Source: Deltaproteobacteria bacterium
GTDB lineage: Bacteria > Desulfobacterota > Binatia > UBA9968 > JAJDTQ01
Reading direction: 5' to 3'
DNA length: 64,000 nucleotides
Assembly (NCBI GenBank): GCA_028818755.1
Contig: JAPPNF010000156.1
Coordinates: 36,443-100,442, forward strand
Of this stretch, positions 8,029 through 15,418 are shown one piece after another. The notes under the pieces were generated by a model, which saw only the letters and a list, made by a program, of their open reading frames with translations, ran no database searches and was not told where the DNA came from. The position numbers and the translations under genes were made by a program. The first letter of the stretch is position 1, and each line of letters opens with the position of its first letter.

Positions 8029-9039
8029 TCAGTCCAGCTCCATGCCCACCACCTTGGCGGGGTTGACCGTGCACACCGTGTGGAGCTCGTCCTCGGTGAG
8101 GCCGAAGGCTTCCATGTAGCCGCGGATGAGGCGCATGGCTTCCACCGAGTCCGGGAACAGGGGCTCGCCGGCATCGCTCGACAGGGTGAAGTGTTCCACT
8201 CCTACCTCGCGGATGGTGTTGTACATGATCTGCGGGTCGACGCCGAGAAGCGGCGACAGCTCGTCGAAGGTGAAGTTGAAGAGCACGCCCAGCGGCGCGA
8301 GCTCCTTCATCTGCTCCACCGACACGTCGAGAAAGGGGCTGTAGGGATGGTCGATGACCAGCCGCCGGAGCCCCACCTTGTGGGCCTCCTCGGCGATCTT
8401 GAAGATCTCCTTGTGGGTGGGGTGGCCGAAGAACAGCGCCACGTCCCGCTCCACGCACAGGCGGATGATGTCCTTGACCTCGGGTTTCAACTCTCCGGCC
8501 TCGTCGAGGTTGTAGCGGCCGTGCTCCAAAGCCTTCTCCCAGGACAGGGGGCCGATCCAGCCCTCGGCGTTCATGTCGTGCTCGATGAGCTCCCGGCGGC
8601 TCCCCACGATGTGCATGGTGTTGGCGTGATTGAAGACCGGCAGCCACAGGGCCACGACTCCCGCATCGATGGCTCGCTCGGCGAGCTCGGCCGACACCGG
8701 GTCGTCGTTGCGGCCGCACACGTAGCCGCCGAACAGGGCCACCGGCGCGATGCCTTCCTGCGCGGCCCACTCGTCGAGCTGCTCCCGGAGCTTGGCGACC
8801 GCTTTCCCCGCCTTGCCGACGATGGACTTGAACAGGATCCCCTTCATCTCCGCCCGCGAAGCCTTCTTCACCAGGTCCAGCGCGTCCTGCTGGCCGGCGT
8901 GGGCGTGGCAGTGAATGTCGATGGCGTCCTTGACCTTGATGTGGCCTGGATGGACCACCCCGGGCTTGTACTGGGTGCGCGCCGCGTAAGAAGTGACGCA
9001 GCGTTCCTGGGTCGGGGTCGAAACCACGTTGTCGCTCAT
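8029..9039 (-). CDS. DUF6282-like metal-dependent hydrolase (amidohydrolase fold)
   Basis: A 336-residue protein with an N-terminal DIHCHAHAG metal-binding HxH motif at the end of the first barrel strand, followed by DALDLVKKASRAEMKGILFKS. Further histidines lie in FFGHPTHKE and VIDHPYSP, and SSDAGEP carries a late Asp. This pattern fits DUF6282 and related TIM-barrel amidohydrolases. The start at 9039 follows GGGAGTTGCACG; a longer in-frame start at 9108 lacks a ribosome site. It is transcribed away from the yeeE-like gene. Substrate unknown. Confidence 0.78.
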   Translation of the reverse strand: MSDNVVSTPTQERCVTSYAARTQYKPGVVHPGHIKVKDAIDIHCHAHAGQQDALDLVKKASRAEMKGILFKSIVGKAGKAVAKLREQLDEWAAQEGIAPVALFGGYVCGRNDDPVSAELAERAIDAGVVALWLPVFNHANTMHIVGSRRELIEHDMNAEGWIGPLSWEKALEHGRYNLDEAGELKPEVKDIIRLCVERDVALFFGHPTHKEIFKIAEEAHKVGLRRLVIDHPYSPFLDVSVEQMKELAPLGVLFNFTFDELSPLLGVDPQIMYNTIREVGVEHFTLSSDAGEPLFPDSVEAMRLIRGYMEAFGLTEDELHTVCTVNPAKVVGMELD

Positions 9040-9097
9040 CGTGCAACTCCCTTCAAAACAGGCCGGAACCGGCGACCGGGACAGCGCCGGATACGGC

Positions 9098-9127
9098 TTG
9101 CCGCGCATTGTGGTACATTCTCATAGT
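9098..9127 (+). promoter_or_regulatory. promoter TTGCCG-N18-CATAGT for the YeeE/YedE gene
   Basis: TTGCCG (9098-9103) and CATAGT (9122-9127) are 18 bases apart. The same arrangement, including flanking CGGCTTGCCGC and the downstream AGTAGAC(C/T)CTCG...AACGAAAGAGG, occurs before the LLM gene at 13272. A shared layout in two unrelated leaders supports a real sigma70-type promoter. Confidence 0.55.
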
Positions 9128-9182
9128 AGACCCTCGAACCTCGAAACGAAAGAGGCGAAACGGAAGAGGAGGGATTGCCCCG

Positions 9183-10208
9183 ATGTTCGAGACGCTCGGG
9201 TTCGAGCGCGTCACTCCGCTGCAGGCGTCCGTCGTGCTGGGCCTCGTGCTCGGCGCGGTCTACGGCGTGCTCGCGCAGCGCAGCCGGTTCTGCCTCCGGC
9301 GCAGCCTGGTGGGAGACTGGAGCGAATGCCTCCCGGCGCTCGGCGTCTGGGCCATGGCATTGGCTCTGGCGATCGCCGGGACCCAGGCTGCGGTGGCCGC
9401 GGGAGTGGTCTCTTTCGACGCGCACCGGTTCCTTTCCCCGGACCTCCCCCTCGTTTCGGTGCTCGTGGGCGGCGCGCTGTTCGGCGCCGGGATGGTGCTC
9501 AGCGGCGGTTGCGTCTCTCGTCTCACGGTCCTCGCCGGCGCCGGCAACCTGCGGTCGGCCCTCGTCCTGGTGGTCTTCGCGGTGGTCGCCTACGCGACCA
9601 TGAAGGGGGTGCTGGCGCCGCTGCGCACGACCCTTGGCGACTTGACCGTCGACTCCGGAGGCGGGGTTGCCTTGACCGCACTGCCCGGCGGGGCGGTCTG
9701 GGCCTGGGGTCTGGCTCTCGCCGCCGCGGTCCTGGCGTTGCGCTCGGGCGCGTTGCCGCGGCACCTGGCGATGGGCGCCGTGATCGGGCTCCTGGTGCCG
9801 CTGGGATGGATCGGGACCGGGTTCGTCCTCCTGGATGACTTCGACCCCGTGCCGCTCCAGTCCCTGGGATTCACCGGGCCCACGGCCGACACGCTGTTCT
9901 GGGCCATGGCGGCCACGGCCATCTCCGCGGGGTTCGGAACCGGGCTTGCCGCCGGCGTGATTGCCGGCAGCGCCGTCGCCGCGGTTTCCGCCGGCGAGTT
10001 CCGCTGGAGCAGCCTGGAAGGGCCGCGGCAGACCGGCCGCTATATGGCGGGCGCCGCGTTGATGGGGACCGGCGGTGTCCTGGCGGGGGGATGCACGGTG
10101 GGGGCCGGACTGTCGGGAGTGTCCACCGTGAGCATTGCCGCGATCCTGGCGCTCACGGCCATGGTGTTGTCGGCGAGAATTACCGGAAGGGTTCTCGCCG
10201 ACCGGTAG
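9183..10208 (+). CDS. YeeE/YedE family sulfur-compound transporter
   Basis: A 341-residue polytopic membrane protein made of two sulfur-transport repeats. The cysteines typical of the thiosulfate channel TsuA/YeeE are present: RSRFCLRRS, LSGGCVSRL and LAGGCTVGAGLSG. The glycine-rich helical hairpins GGALFGAGMVLSGG and GAALMGTGGVLAGG mark the pseudo-twofold repeat. It probably brings thiosulfate or another reduced sulfur species across the inner membrane. The ATG at 9183 follows GAGGAGGGATTGCCCCG. It converges on the soxYZ-fcc operon, which supports a sulfur role. Confidence 0.88.
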   Translation: MFETLGFERVTPLQASVVLGLVLGAVYGVLAQRSRFCLRRSLVGDWSECLPALGVWAMALALAIAGTQAAVAAGVVSFDAHRFLSPDLPLVSVLVGGALFGAGMVLSGGCVSRLTVLAGAGNLRSALVLVVFAVVAYATMKGVLAPLRTTLGDLTVDSGGGVALTALPGGAVWAWGLALAAAVLALRSGALPRHLAMGAVIGLLVPLGWIGTGFVLLDDFDPVPLQSLGFTGPTADTLFWAMAATAISAGFGTGLAAGVIAGSAVAAVSAGEFRWSSLEGPRQTGRYMAGAALMGTGGVLAGGCTVGAGLSGVSTVSIAAILALTAMVLSARITGRVLADR

Positions 10209-10213
10209 GCGCG

Positions 10214-10325
10214 GACAGGCTCTCGAGAGTCTGTCGGATTACGTTTCGCCAATCCGACCTACGGTTCAGACGGCTTACGACGAAGTGCTCCAACTAGGTC
10301 GGGTTAGCCGGAGGCGTAACCTGAC
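10214..10325. repeat. three tandem hairpins (REP-like) between convergent genes
   Basis: Three inverted repeats follow the yeeE-like stop: GACAGGCTCTC/GAGAGTCTGTC (10214-10235), GTCGGATT/AATCCGAC (10233-10258) and GTCGGGTTA/TAACCTGAC (10298-10325). The last two are degenerate copies of a GTCGGATTA...TAATCCGAC unit common among bacterial REP sequences. They lie between convergent genes and may help end transcription from both sides. No T-runs are present. Confidence 0.5.
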
Positions 10326-10344
10326 AACTATTCGGCCGTACCTA

Positions 10345-11628
10345 TTACCCGAAAATGTCCTTGGAAATGCCCGCGTACCAGCCGATGGATTCCTCGTAGG
10401 TCGCCTTGCGCAGCTCGGCGTTCTCTCCGGTCTTCGAAATGAAGCCGTCGGTCTTGGCGATCTTCTCGTCGGTGGCCTTGTAGGAGGCGCCGACCTTGAC
10501 GCCGTCGTCGGTGGCGATGAGCGACCAGCAGGTATTCGAGAAGCGCGCCGGGAACACCCTGGATTTCGTGAGCGCGCCGCGCACCGCCATGGCGCACACC
10601 TTGGCCTGGCTGTTGGCCGAGAACCCGGACTTGGGCATGTCGCCCTGCTGCGACGCGTCGCCGAGCACGTGGATGTTCTCGTCAGCCCGGCTCTGCATGG
10701 TGTGCGGCACCACCGGCACCCAGCCGCCCTTGTTGGTGATGCCCGCGGCCGCGGCGATGCGGCCCGCCTGCTGCGCCGGAATGACGTTGCAGACGTCCAC
10801 CTTCGTGACTTCGCCGTCGATCACCACCTCCATGGACGCCGGGCGCACTTCGACCTTGTCGCCGCCGAAGTCCGGACCGACCCGCTCGACCATGCCCGGG
10901 TAGTGGCGCTGCCAGCCTTCCTCGAAGAGCCCCTGCTTGGAGAACTTGGCCTTGGGGTCGACGATCAGGATCTTCGCCGTCGGGTTCGACTGCTTCAGCG
11001 TGTGTGCGACCATCGAGATCCGCTCGTACGGTCCCGGCGGGCAGCGGAACGGGTTCGGCGGCGCCACCATGCAATAGACGCCGCCCTGCCGCATGGCGGC
11101 CACCTGCGCCTTGAGGAGCTGCGTCTGCGAGCCGGCCTTGTAGGCGTGGGGCATGCGGTTCTGCTGCGACACGTCCCAGCCCTGCACCGAGCCCGGACGG
11201 AAGTCGATGCCGGGGGACAGTACCAGCCGGTCGTAGGCGAGGCTGCCGCCGCCCGCGAGCCCTACCGTTTTCTGGTCGCGGTCGACGGAGACGGCCCAGT
11301 CGTGAACGACGTTGATGCCGTAGGCGGACGCAAGGGTTCCGTAGCTGTGTCCGAGGGACTCGAACTCACGGAAGCCGCCGAGGTAGAGGTTCGAGAAAAA
11401 GCACGAGTAATAGCGCCGGGTGGGTTCCACCAGGGTCACATCGACGGCGCCTTTCGAATCCTTGGCGATATAGCGAGCGGCCGTGGCGCCGCCGGCGCCG
11501 CCGCCGATCACCACCACGCGCGGGCGGCTCTTTCCGAGGACGGGATGCGCCCAAAGCGCCGCCGATGCCGCAACCGTCGATGCCAGGAAGCGGCGCCGGG
11601 TCATGCCGCGGTTATTCTTCTTTTTCAT
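10345..11628 (-). CDS. fccB: flavocytochrome c sulfide dehydrogenase, FAD subunit (FccB/SoxF)
   Basis: A 427-residue FAD enzyme that oxidises sulfide and passes electrons to the cytochrome subunit in the periplasm. A Tat signal is present (TRRRFLAS, about residues 10-32). The dinucleotide-binding motif VVVIGGGAGGATAARYI follows, and YSCFFSNLYLGG carries one of the redox cysteines near the flavin. The second part of the active site is probably FRCPPGPYER. The C-terminal FCSD domain ends in YEESIGWYAGISKDIFG. It is the last gene of soxY-soxZ-fccA-fccB, 13 bases after fccA, with a good GGGGAG site. Confidence 0.92.
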   Translation of the reverse strand: MKKKNNRGMTRRRFLASTVAASAALWAHPVLGKSRPRVVVIGGGAGGATAARYIAKDSKGAVDVTLVEPTRRYYSCFFSNLYLGGFREFESLGHSYGTLASAYGINVVHDWAVSVDRDQKTVGLAGGGSLAYDRLVLSPGIDFRPGSVQGWDVSQQNRMPHAYKAGSQTQLLKAQVAAMRQGGVYCMVAPPNPFRCPPGPYERISMVAHTLKQSNPTAKILIVDPKAKFSKQGLFEEGWQRHYPGMVERVGPDFGGDKVEVRPASMEVVIDGEVTKVDVCNVIPAQQAGRIAAAAGITNKGGWVPVVPHTMQSRADENIHVLGDASQQGDMPKSGFSANSQAKVCAMAVRGALTKSRVFPARFSNTCWSLIATDDGVKVGASYKATDEKIAKTDGFISKTGENAELRKATYEESIGWYAGISKDIFG

Positions 11629-11641
11629 GATGGCTCCCCTT

Positions 11642-12364
11642 TCATCGACCGTTGAGCGGCCTGCCGAAATACACGGCCAGTGAGGCGATTTCCTCGTCGG
11701 ACAGGCGCCGGGCGATGGTCTGCATGGCCTGATGTTGCCTCTTGCCGTGCTTGTACGCCTGTAGAGTTATCACGAAGTCATCGACGGGCCAACCAATGAT
11801 GGACGGTATGCCCTCATCGGCCCCGTCGGGGCGGTGGCACGTGGTGCACTCGCTCGCCAGGTAGGCGCCGTATTCCGGGTCGCCGGCGACCGCCAGGAGC
11901 CGCGGGGCGAGGCCGAACTCGTCAACGGTCATGGTCGGTTCCGCCGCCGGAAGCCCGGACCGGGAGCCCGAAAGGGCGCGCAGCCATGCCAGCAGATCCG
12001 CCCGGTCGCTGGCCGCCGCCATGCCGGCGTAGCTCATGCGCGAGCGCGGCACCACCTTCCGAGGGTTGGCCAGAAAGGCGTCCAGTGTCGCCTCGGTCCA
12101 GACCAGCCCGCCGGCCCCGACCTTCTTCATGGCCGGAGAGTAGCGGAACTTCGGGAGTGAGGCCGCGCGGCGGCCGAACACGTCGTTCAGGTGCGGGCCG
12201 ATCCGGTGCTTCGCGCCGCGGCCGGCCTGGTGGCAGCGCTTGCATTCCTGGTAGAGCGCCTTGCCGCGTTGTGTGTCCGCGCCCAAGGCTCCGTTGGCGA
12301 CAGGAACCACGAGAAGAGCGAGCGCAAGGATCGCGAAACCCGCGGGTTTCGTGAAGCGGGTCAT
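11642..12364 (-). CDS. fccA: diheme cytochrome c, flavocytochrome c subunit (FccA/SoxE)
   Basis: A 240-residue periplasmic protein with a signal peptide (about 1-29) and two heme c sites, CKRCH near residue 41 and CTTCH near residue 175. Axial methionine candidates sit in RMSYAGM and in the C-terminal domain. The position directly before fccB and the two-domain layout match the FccA/SoxE electron-accepting subunit of sulfide dehydrogenase. It takes electrons from the FAD subunit and passes them to the respiratory chain. No strong ribosome site is visible before the ATG. Confidence 0.85.
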   Translation of the reverse strand: MTRFTKPAGFAILALALLVVPVANGALGADTQRGKALYQECKRCHQAGRGAKHRIGPHLNDVFGRRAASLPKFRYSPAMKKVGAGGLVWTEATLDAFLANPRKVVPRSRMSYAGMAAASDRADLLAWLRALSGSRSGLPAAEPTMTVDEFGLAPRLLAVAGDPEYGAYLASECTTCHRPDGADEGIPSIIGWPVDDFVITLQAYKHGKRQHQAMQTIARRLSDEEIASLAVYFGRPLNGR

Positions 12365-12386
12365 TCGGGGGCAGGATCAGGGGAAG

Positions 12387-12722
12387 TCACGACTTGACCT
12401 GTACGCGTCTGCTAAGGCGGTATGTCGAGCCGTCGTCGTCCACCCATTCGAATTCCATTTCGCCCGATTCGTGGACGGCCATTTCGAACTGGATGTAGGG
12501 ATCCGTAGACACCGCCGGCTCGAGAGCCACAGAAATCGCCTCCTCGCCGTTGTAGCGGGCAGTAAACCGGTTAATGATTCGGCGAGGGATTCGTTTCCCG
12601 TCACGGCCGAGGTACAGCCCGGTGTGCATGGGGTGGGTGATCCGGGTCCTGACGGTGAAGGGGACGCCCGCGGACACGGACTTCGGCAGTTTCACGCGCG
12701 GCCTGGGTTTCTGCATCAGCAT
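12387..12722 (-). CDS. soxZ: sulfur-carrier complex protein SoxZ
   Basis: A 111-residue immunoglobulin-fold protein without a signal peptide, which pairs with SoxY and travels with it through Tat. Recognisable blocks are RTRITHPMHTGLY, RRIINRFTARYNGEE, ISVALEPAVSTDPYIQFEM and the terminal WVDDDGSTYRLSRRV. It begins 4 bases after soxY. Two ATGs (12722 and 12716) are possible; the second has better spacing from AAAGAG. It binds no sulfur itself. Confidence 0.93.
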   Translation of the reverse strand: MLMQKPRPRVKLPKSVSAGVPFTVRTRITHPMHTGLYLGRDGKRIPRRIINRFTARYNGEEAISVALEPAVSTDPYIQFEMAVHESGEMEFEWVDDDGSTYRLSRRVQVKS

Positions 12723-12726
12723 CTCT

Positions 12727-13167
12727 TTAGCCGCAGCCGCCCACCGTTACGATGATCGGGCGGGAGGTCATGCGAAACGTGCCGTTCGCCATCTCCGCGA
12801 CGGCGAACAGTTTCTGGCTCTTGGCCAGCCGGATGCGGGTCGATGCCGCCGGCGTCGCCCCCTTTCCGAAGGTGAACACGGCGACGTCGGGATACGGATT
12901 GCCGTCGTTGAATACGGCGATACGCCGGGCGCTCGGGGCGGAGACCCGGATCGGCACGGAGCCGCCGTTGTCGGCGATCTCCGGCGCCTCGATGCGGACG
13001 CCGCCCTCCGCCGGCACCGCTCCCTTGGTGAAGTTCGCGATGGCCTGCGAGGTCTTGTCCTTGCCGGCCCGGGCCATGCCGGCGGGAAGGAAACCGGCGA
13101 GGCCGGCCGCCAGCGCCGCCAGAGCGGCCCCGGCGAAAGAGAGCATGTTCCTGCGCGTGATATTCAT
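12727..13167 (-). CDS. soxY: sulfur-carrier protein SoxY, ends GGCG
   Basis: A 146-residue periplasmic protein with a Tat-type N-terminus (NITRRNMLSFAGAAL, cleavage near residue 34). It holds sulfur intermediates on the cysteine of a C-terminal swinging arm. The arm here reads TVGGCG followed directly by TAA, one glycine shorter than the usual GGCGG. The DNA is clear (GTG GGC GGC TGC GGC TAA). It is the first gene of the sox/fcc operon. Upstream is a duplicated AAGGTCATGTC (about 13173-13195) of unknown role. Confidence 0.92.
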   Translation of the reverse strand: MNITRRNMLSFAGAALAALAAGLAGFLPAGMARAGKDKTSQAIANFTKGAVPAEGGVRIEAPEIADNGGSVPIRVSAPSARRIAVFNDGNPYPDVAVFTFGKGATPAASTRIRLAKSQKLFAVAEMANGTFRMTSRPIIVTVGGCG

Positions 13168-13207
13168 GTGAAGGTCATGTCAAGGTCATGTCAAGGCGCC
13201 ACTCGGC

Positions 13208-13237
13208 TTGCCGCCTGGCGCGGTCTCTTTCTATAGT
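13208..13237 (+). promoter_or_regulatory. promoter TTGCCG-N18-TATAGT for the LLM gene
   Basis: TTGCCG (13208-13213) and TATAGT (13232-13237) have an 18-base spacer. This is the same element as at 9098-9127, including the sequence after the -10. The expected start, near 13244, gives a leader of about 28 bases ending in AGAGGGCACCC before the GTG. Confidence 0.6.
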
Positions 13238-13271
13238 AGACTCTCGCAATCCACAACGAAAGAGGGCACCC

Positions 13272-14264
13272 GTGAAATTCGGCCTGTTCATCATCGGCGA
13301 CGACGACCCGGAGCTCAAGCTCGACCTCAAGGGCTACTACGAGCGGATGCTGGAGCAGGTCCGCTGGGGCGAGTCCCTGGGCTACGAGTGCTTCTGGTTC
13401 GGAGAGCACCACTTCGACTTCCACGGCGTCATCCCGTCGCCCACGGTGCTCATGTCCGCCGCGGCCACGTGCACGGACTCCATCCGCCTGGGCGTCGCGG
13501 TAGCGCTGCTGCCGTACCGCGACCCGATCCTCACCGCTGAAGAGTACGCCATGATCGACGTCCTGAGCGGCGGCCGGCTCGACTTCGGGGTAGGCCGCGG
13601 CACGCCGCCGGAGCTGGTGGGCTTCGGCGTCAAGGAGGACAACCGCGACCTCCTGGTGGAGAGCCTGGAGGTCGTGGAGATGGCCTGGCGCGAGGGCCGG
13701 GTGTCGTACCACGGGAAGTTCCACGACATCGACGACGTGTCGCTGAACGTGCTGCCGGTCCAGCGCCCCGTGCCGCCGGTGTACTTCGCCGCCCTGAGCC
13801 AAGGCTCCTACCAGGTGGCCGGGGAGCGCGGCTATCCCATCCTCGGCATCCCCTTCGCGAGTTGCAAGGACATGGCCGAAGTGAAGCGCAAGGTGTCCTT
13901 CTACAAGGAGGTCCTGAGCGAAAACGGCCACGATCCCGCCGCCCTGGACGTGGGCCAGACCATCCACACTCACGTGGCCGAGTCGGACGCCGCCGCCCGC
14001 GGCCGCGCCCGTCCCGCCATGAAACGCTACTACGAAGCGCGCAAGGCCGTACGCCCCCGCGGCTACGACGAGCTCGACCGCGGGCGCATGCTCATGGTCG
14101 GCGGCCCCGGCCGCTGCATCGAGCAGATCCAGGAGATCGCCGACACCGGCGCCAACTACGTCATCTTTTCCATGAACTTCGCCGGCCTGGACCAGAAGAG
14201 CATCCTGGAGTCCATGGCGATGATGGCGGAGGAGGTGTTGCCGAGGATTGAAAGCAGGAGGTGA
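13272..14264 (+). CDS. LLM class flavin-dependent oxidoreductase (1)
   Basis: A 330-residue luciferase-like monooxygenase (TIM barrel using FMNH2 or F420). Family blocks are GYECFWFGEHHFDFHG, SIRLGVAVALLPYRDP, EYAMIDVLSGGRLDFGVGRG and PVYFAALSQGSYQVAGERGYPI. The GTG at 13272 follows AGAGGG; upstream in-frame ATGs would run into the promoter. It is a single gene transcribed away from soxY and convergent with the hydrolase at 14297. Substrate unknown; such enzymes hydroxylate or desulfonate small organics. Confidence 0.85.
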   Translation: MKFGLFIIGDDDPELKLDLKGYYERMLEQVRWGESLGYECFWFGEHHFDFHGVIPSPTVLMSAAATCTDSIRLGVAVALLPYRDPILTAEEYAMIDVLSGGRLDFGVGRGTPPELVGFGVKEDNRDLLVESLEVVEMAWREGRVSYHGKFHDIDDVSLNVLPVQRPVPPVYFAALSQGSYQVAGERGYPILGIPFASCKDMAEVKRKVSFYKEVLSENGHDPAALDVGQTIHTHVAESDAAARGRARPAMKRYYEARKAVRPRGYDELDRGRMLMVGGPGRCIEQIQEIADTGANYVIFSMNFAGLDQKSILESMAMMAEEVLPRIESRR

Positions 14265-14296
14265 GGAGGCGCAACATGCTAGAGGTCTCGCGTGTT

Positions 14297-15406
14297 CTAA
14301 ACCCGCTTGGCGTGCCTGTTCAGAAACGGCAAGAACTGCGGAAACACTTCGTCTGCAACCCGCGCGCCCATGAACGGATCCTGGTGGCCATAGTTTTCCA
14401 GGATCAACGTCTCGTGCGGGTTGCCGGGAGCGAGTTCGTTTAGTCTGTCGAAGCAGAGGATGTTGGAATCGGTAAACACTCGGTTGTTGCGCCCCGTCAT
14501 GAACAATACAGGGGTGGCGATCTCCTTGGCGTACTGCATGTAGTTGTCCGGCAGACGTTCGTGCGCCGATTTGCCCGGATACATCTTCACTGCGGTATTG
14601 TCGTGCTTCAGCATCTTGAACACGTGGCGATGGTAGTTGAGACTCGTGCCGCCGTAGAGGTCGCCGCTGCGCTTGTGCGTCATTTCCGCTAGATTCTTGT
14701 GCTCATACAGTGCCGGCCAGCCCGTGCCCCACATCAGGCTCAACATGTGGCAGGCCGGTACATTGCACTCACGGTGAAATAGCGACACAGTCCAGTTCAG
14801 CGCCTTGCCTACGGTCAGCGTCGGATCCTGGCTCCACGTCGGGCTCACGTAAGGTATGCTGAGTACGTTTTCCAGCAAGAAGGGGAAAAGGGACCCCTTG
14901 ATGCGAGACCATGCAGGTATCCGAGGCGTTAGCGCAACGGAGTTGGCGATCACGCTTGCAATGCCCTTGACCTGCTTTGCGAACAGGCTCATTACGAAGG
15001 ACATCGCACCCAGGCAGTGACAGATCACGTGGATGCGCTTGTCGGCACCGGTGATCTTGCGGACTTCCGCGACTCCCGCCGGATGGTCGTAGAGTGCGCA
15101 GTCGTCCATGGTGTAACGGTGGGGGCGCAAGTTGTAGCTGTATCGGTTGCTCATGCGGAAATCGAAGGTGAAGACGTCGCTGAATCCTCGCTCGTGCAGC
15201 CAGACCACCAGATTCTTATGTTCCGGCATGATGAACATGTCGGACGAGGTGGTGAGGCCGTGGATGATGACCACGATATCGTCACAATCCGCTCGCCAGA
15301 ATCTCGTCAGGCTGAGGCCGAGGTTGTCCTCCGTGTTCAAGGGATGGATGGTGATACGGGCGTTCGGCACGCCTGCCAACGTGTAGAGAGCGATGTCACG
15401 TTGCAT
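14297..15406 (-). CDS. alpha/beta hydrolase with cysteine nucleophile, next to a GMC oxidoreductase
   Basis: A 369-residue alpha/beta-fold enzyme. The oxyanion region is VVIIHGLTTSSDMFIMPEHK. The nucleophile elbow is HVICHCLGAMSF, with cysteine in the catalytic position as in dienelactone hydrolase. The acid lies after PVLFMTGRNNRVF, and His is in LILENYGHQDPFMG. Similar HCxG hydrolase domains accompany or are fused to cholesterol-oxidase-like GMC enzymes. It is the last gene of the 19.3-14.3 kb minus-strand cluster, 12 bases after the GMC gene, and probably opens a lactone or ester that the oxidase makes. Confidence 0.82.
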   Translation of the reverse strand: MQRDIALYTLAGVPNARITIHPLNTEDNLGLSLTRFWRADCDDIVVIIHGLTTSSDMFIMPEHKNLVVWLHERGFSDVFTFDFRMSNRYSYNLRPHRYTMDDCALYDHPAGVAEVRKITGADKRIHVICHCLGAMSFVMSLFAKQVKGIASVIANSVALTPRIPAWSRIKGSLFPFLLENVLSIPYVSPTWSQDPTLTVGKALNWTVSLFHRECNVPACHMLSLMWGTGWPALYEHKNLAEMTHKRSGDLYGGTSLNYHRHVFKMLKHDNTAVKMYPGKSAHERLPDNYMQYAKEIATPVLFMTGRNNRVFTDSNILCFDRLNELAPGNPHETLILENYGHQDPFMGARVADEVFPQFLPFLNRHAKRV

Positions 15407-15418
15407 CCGTCATGCTCC

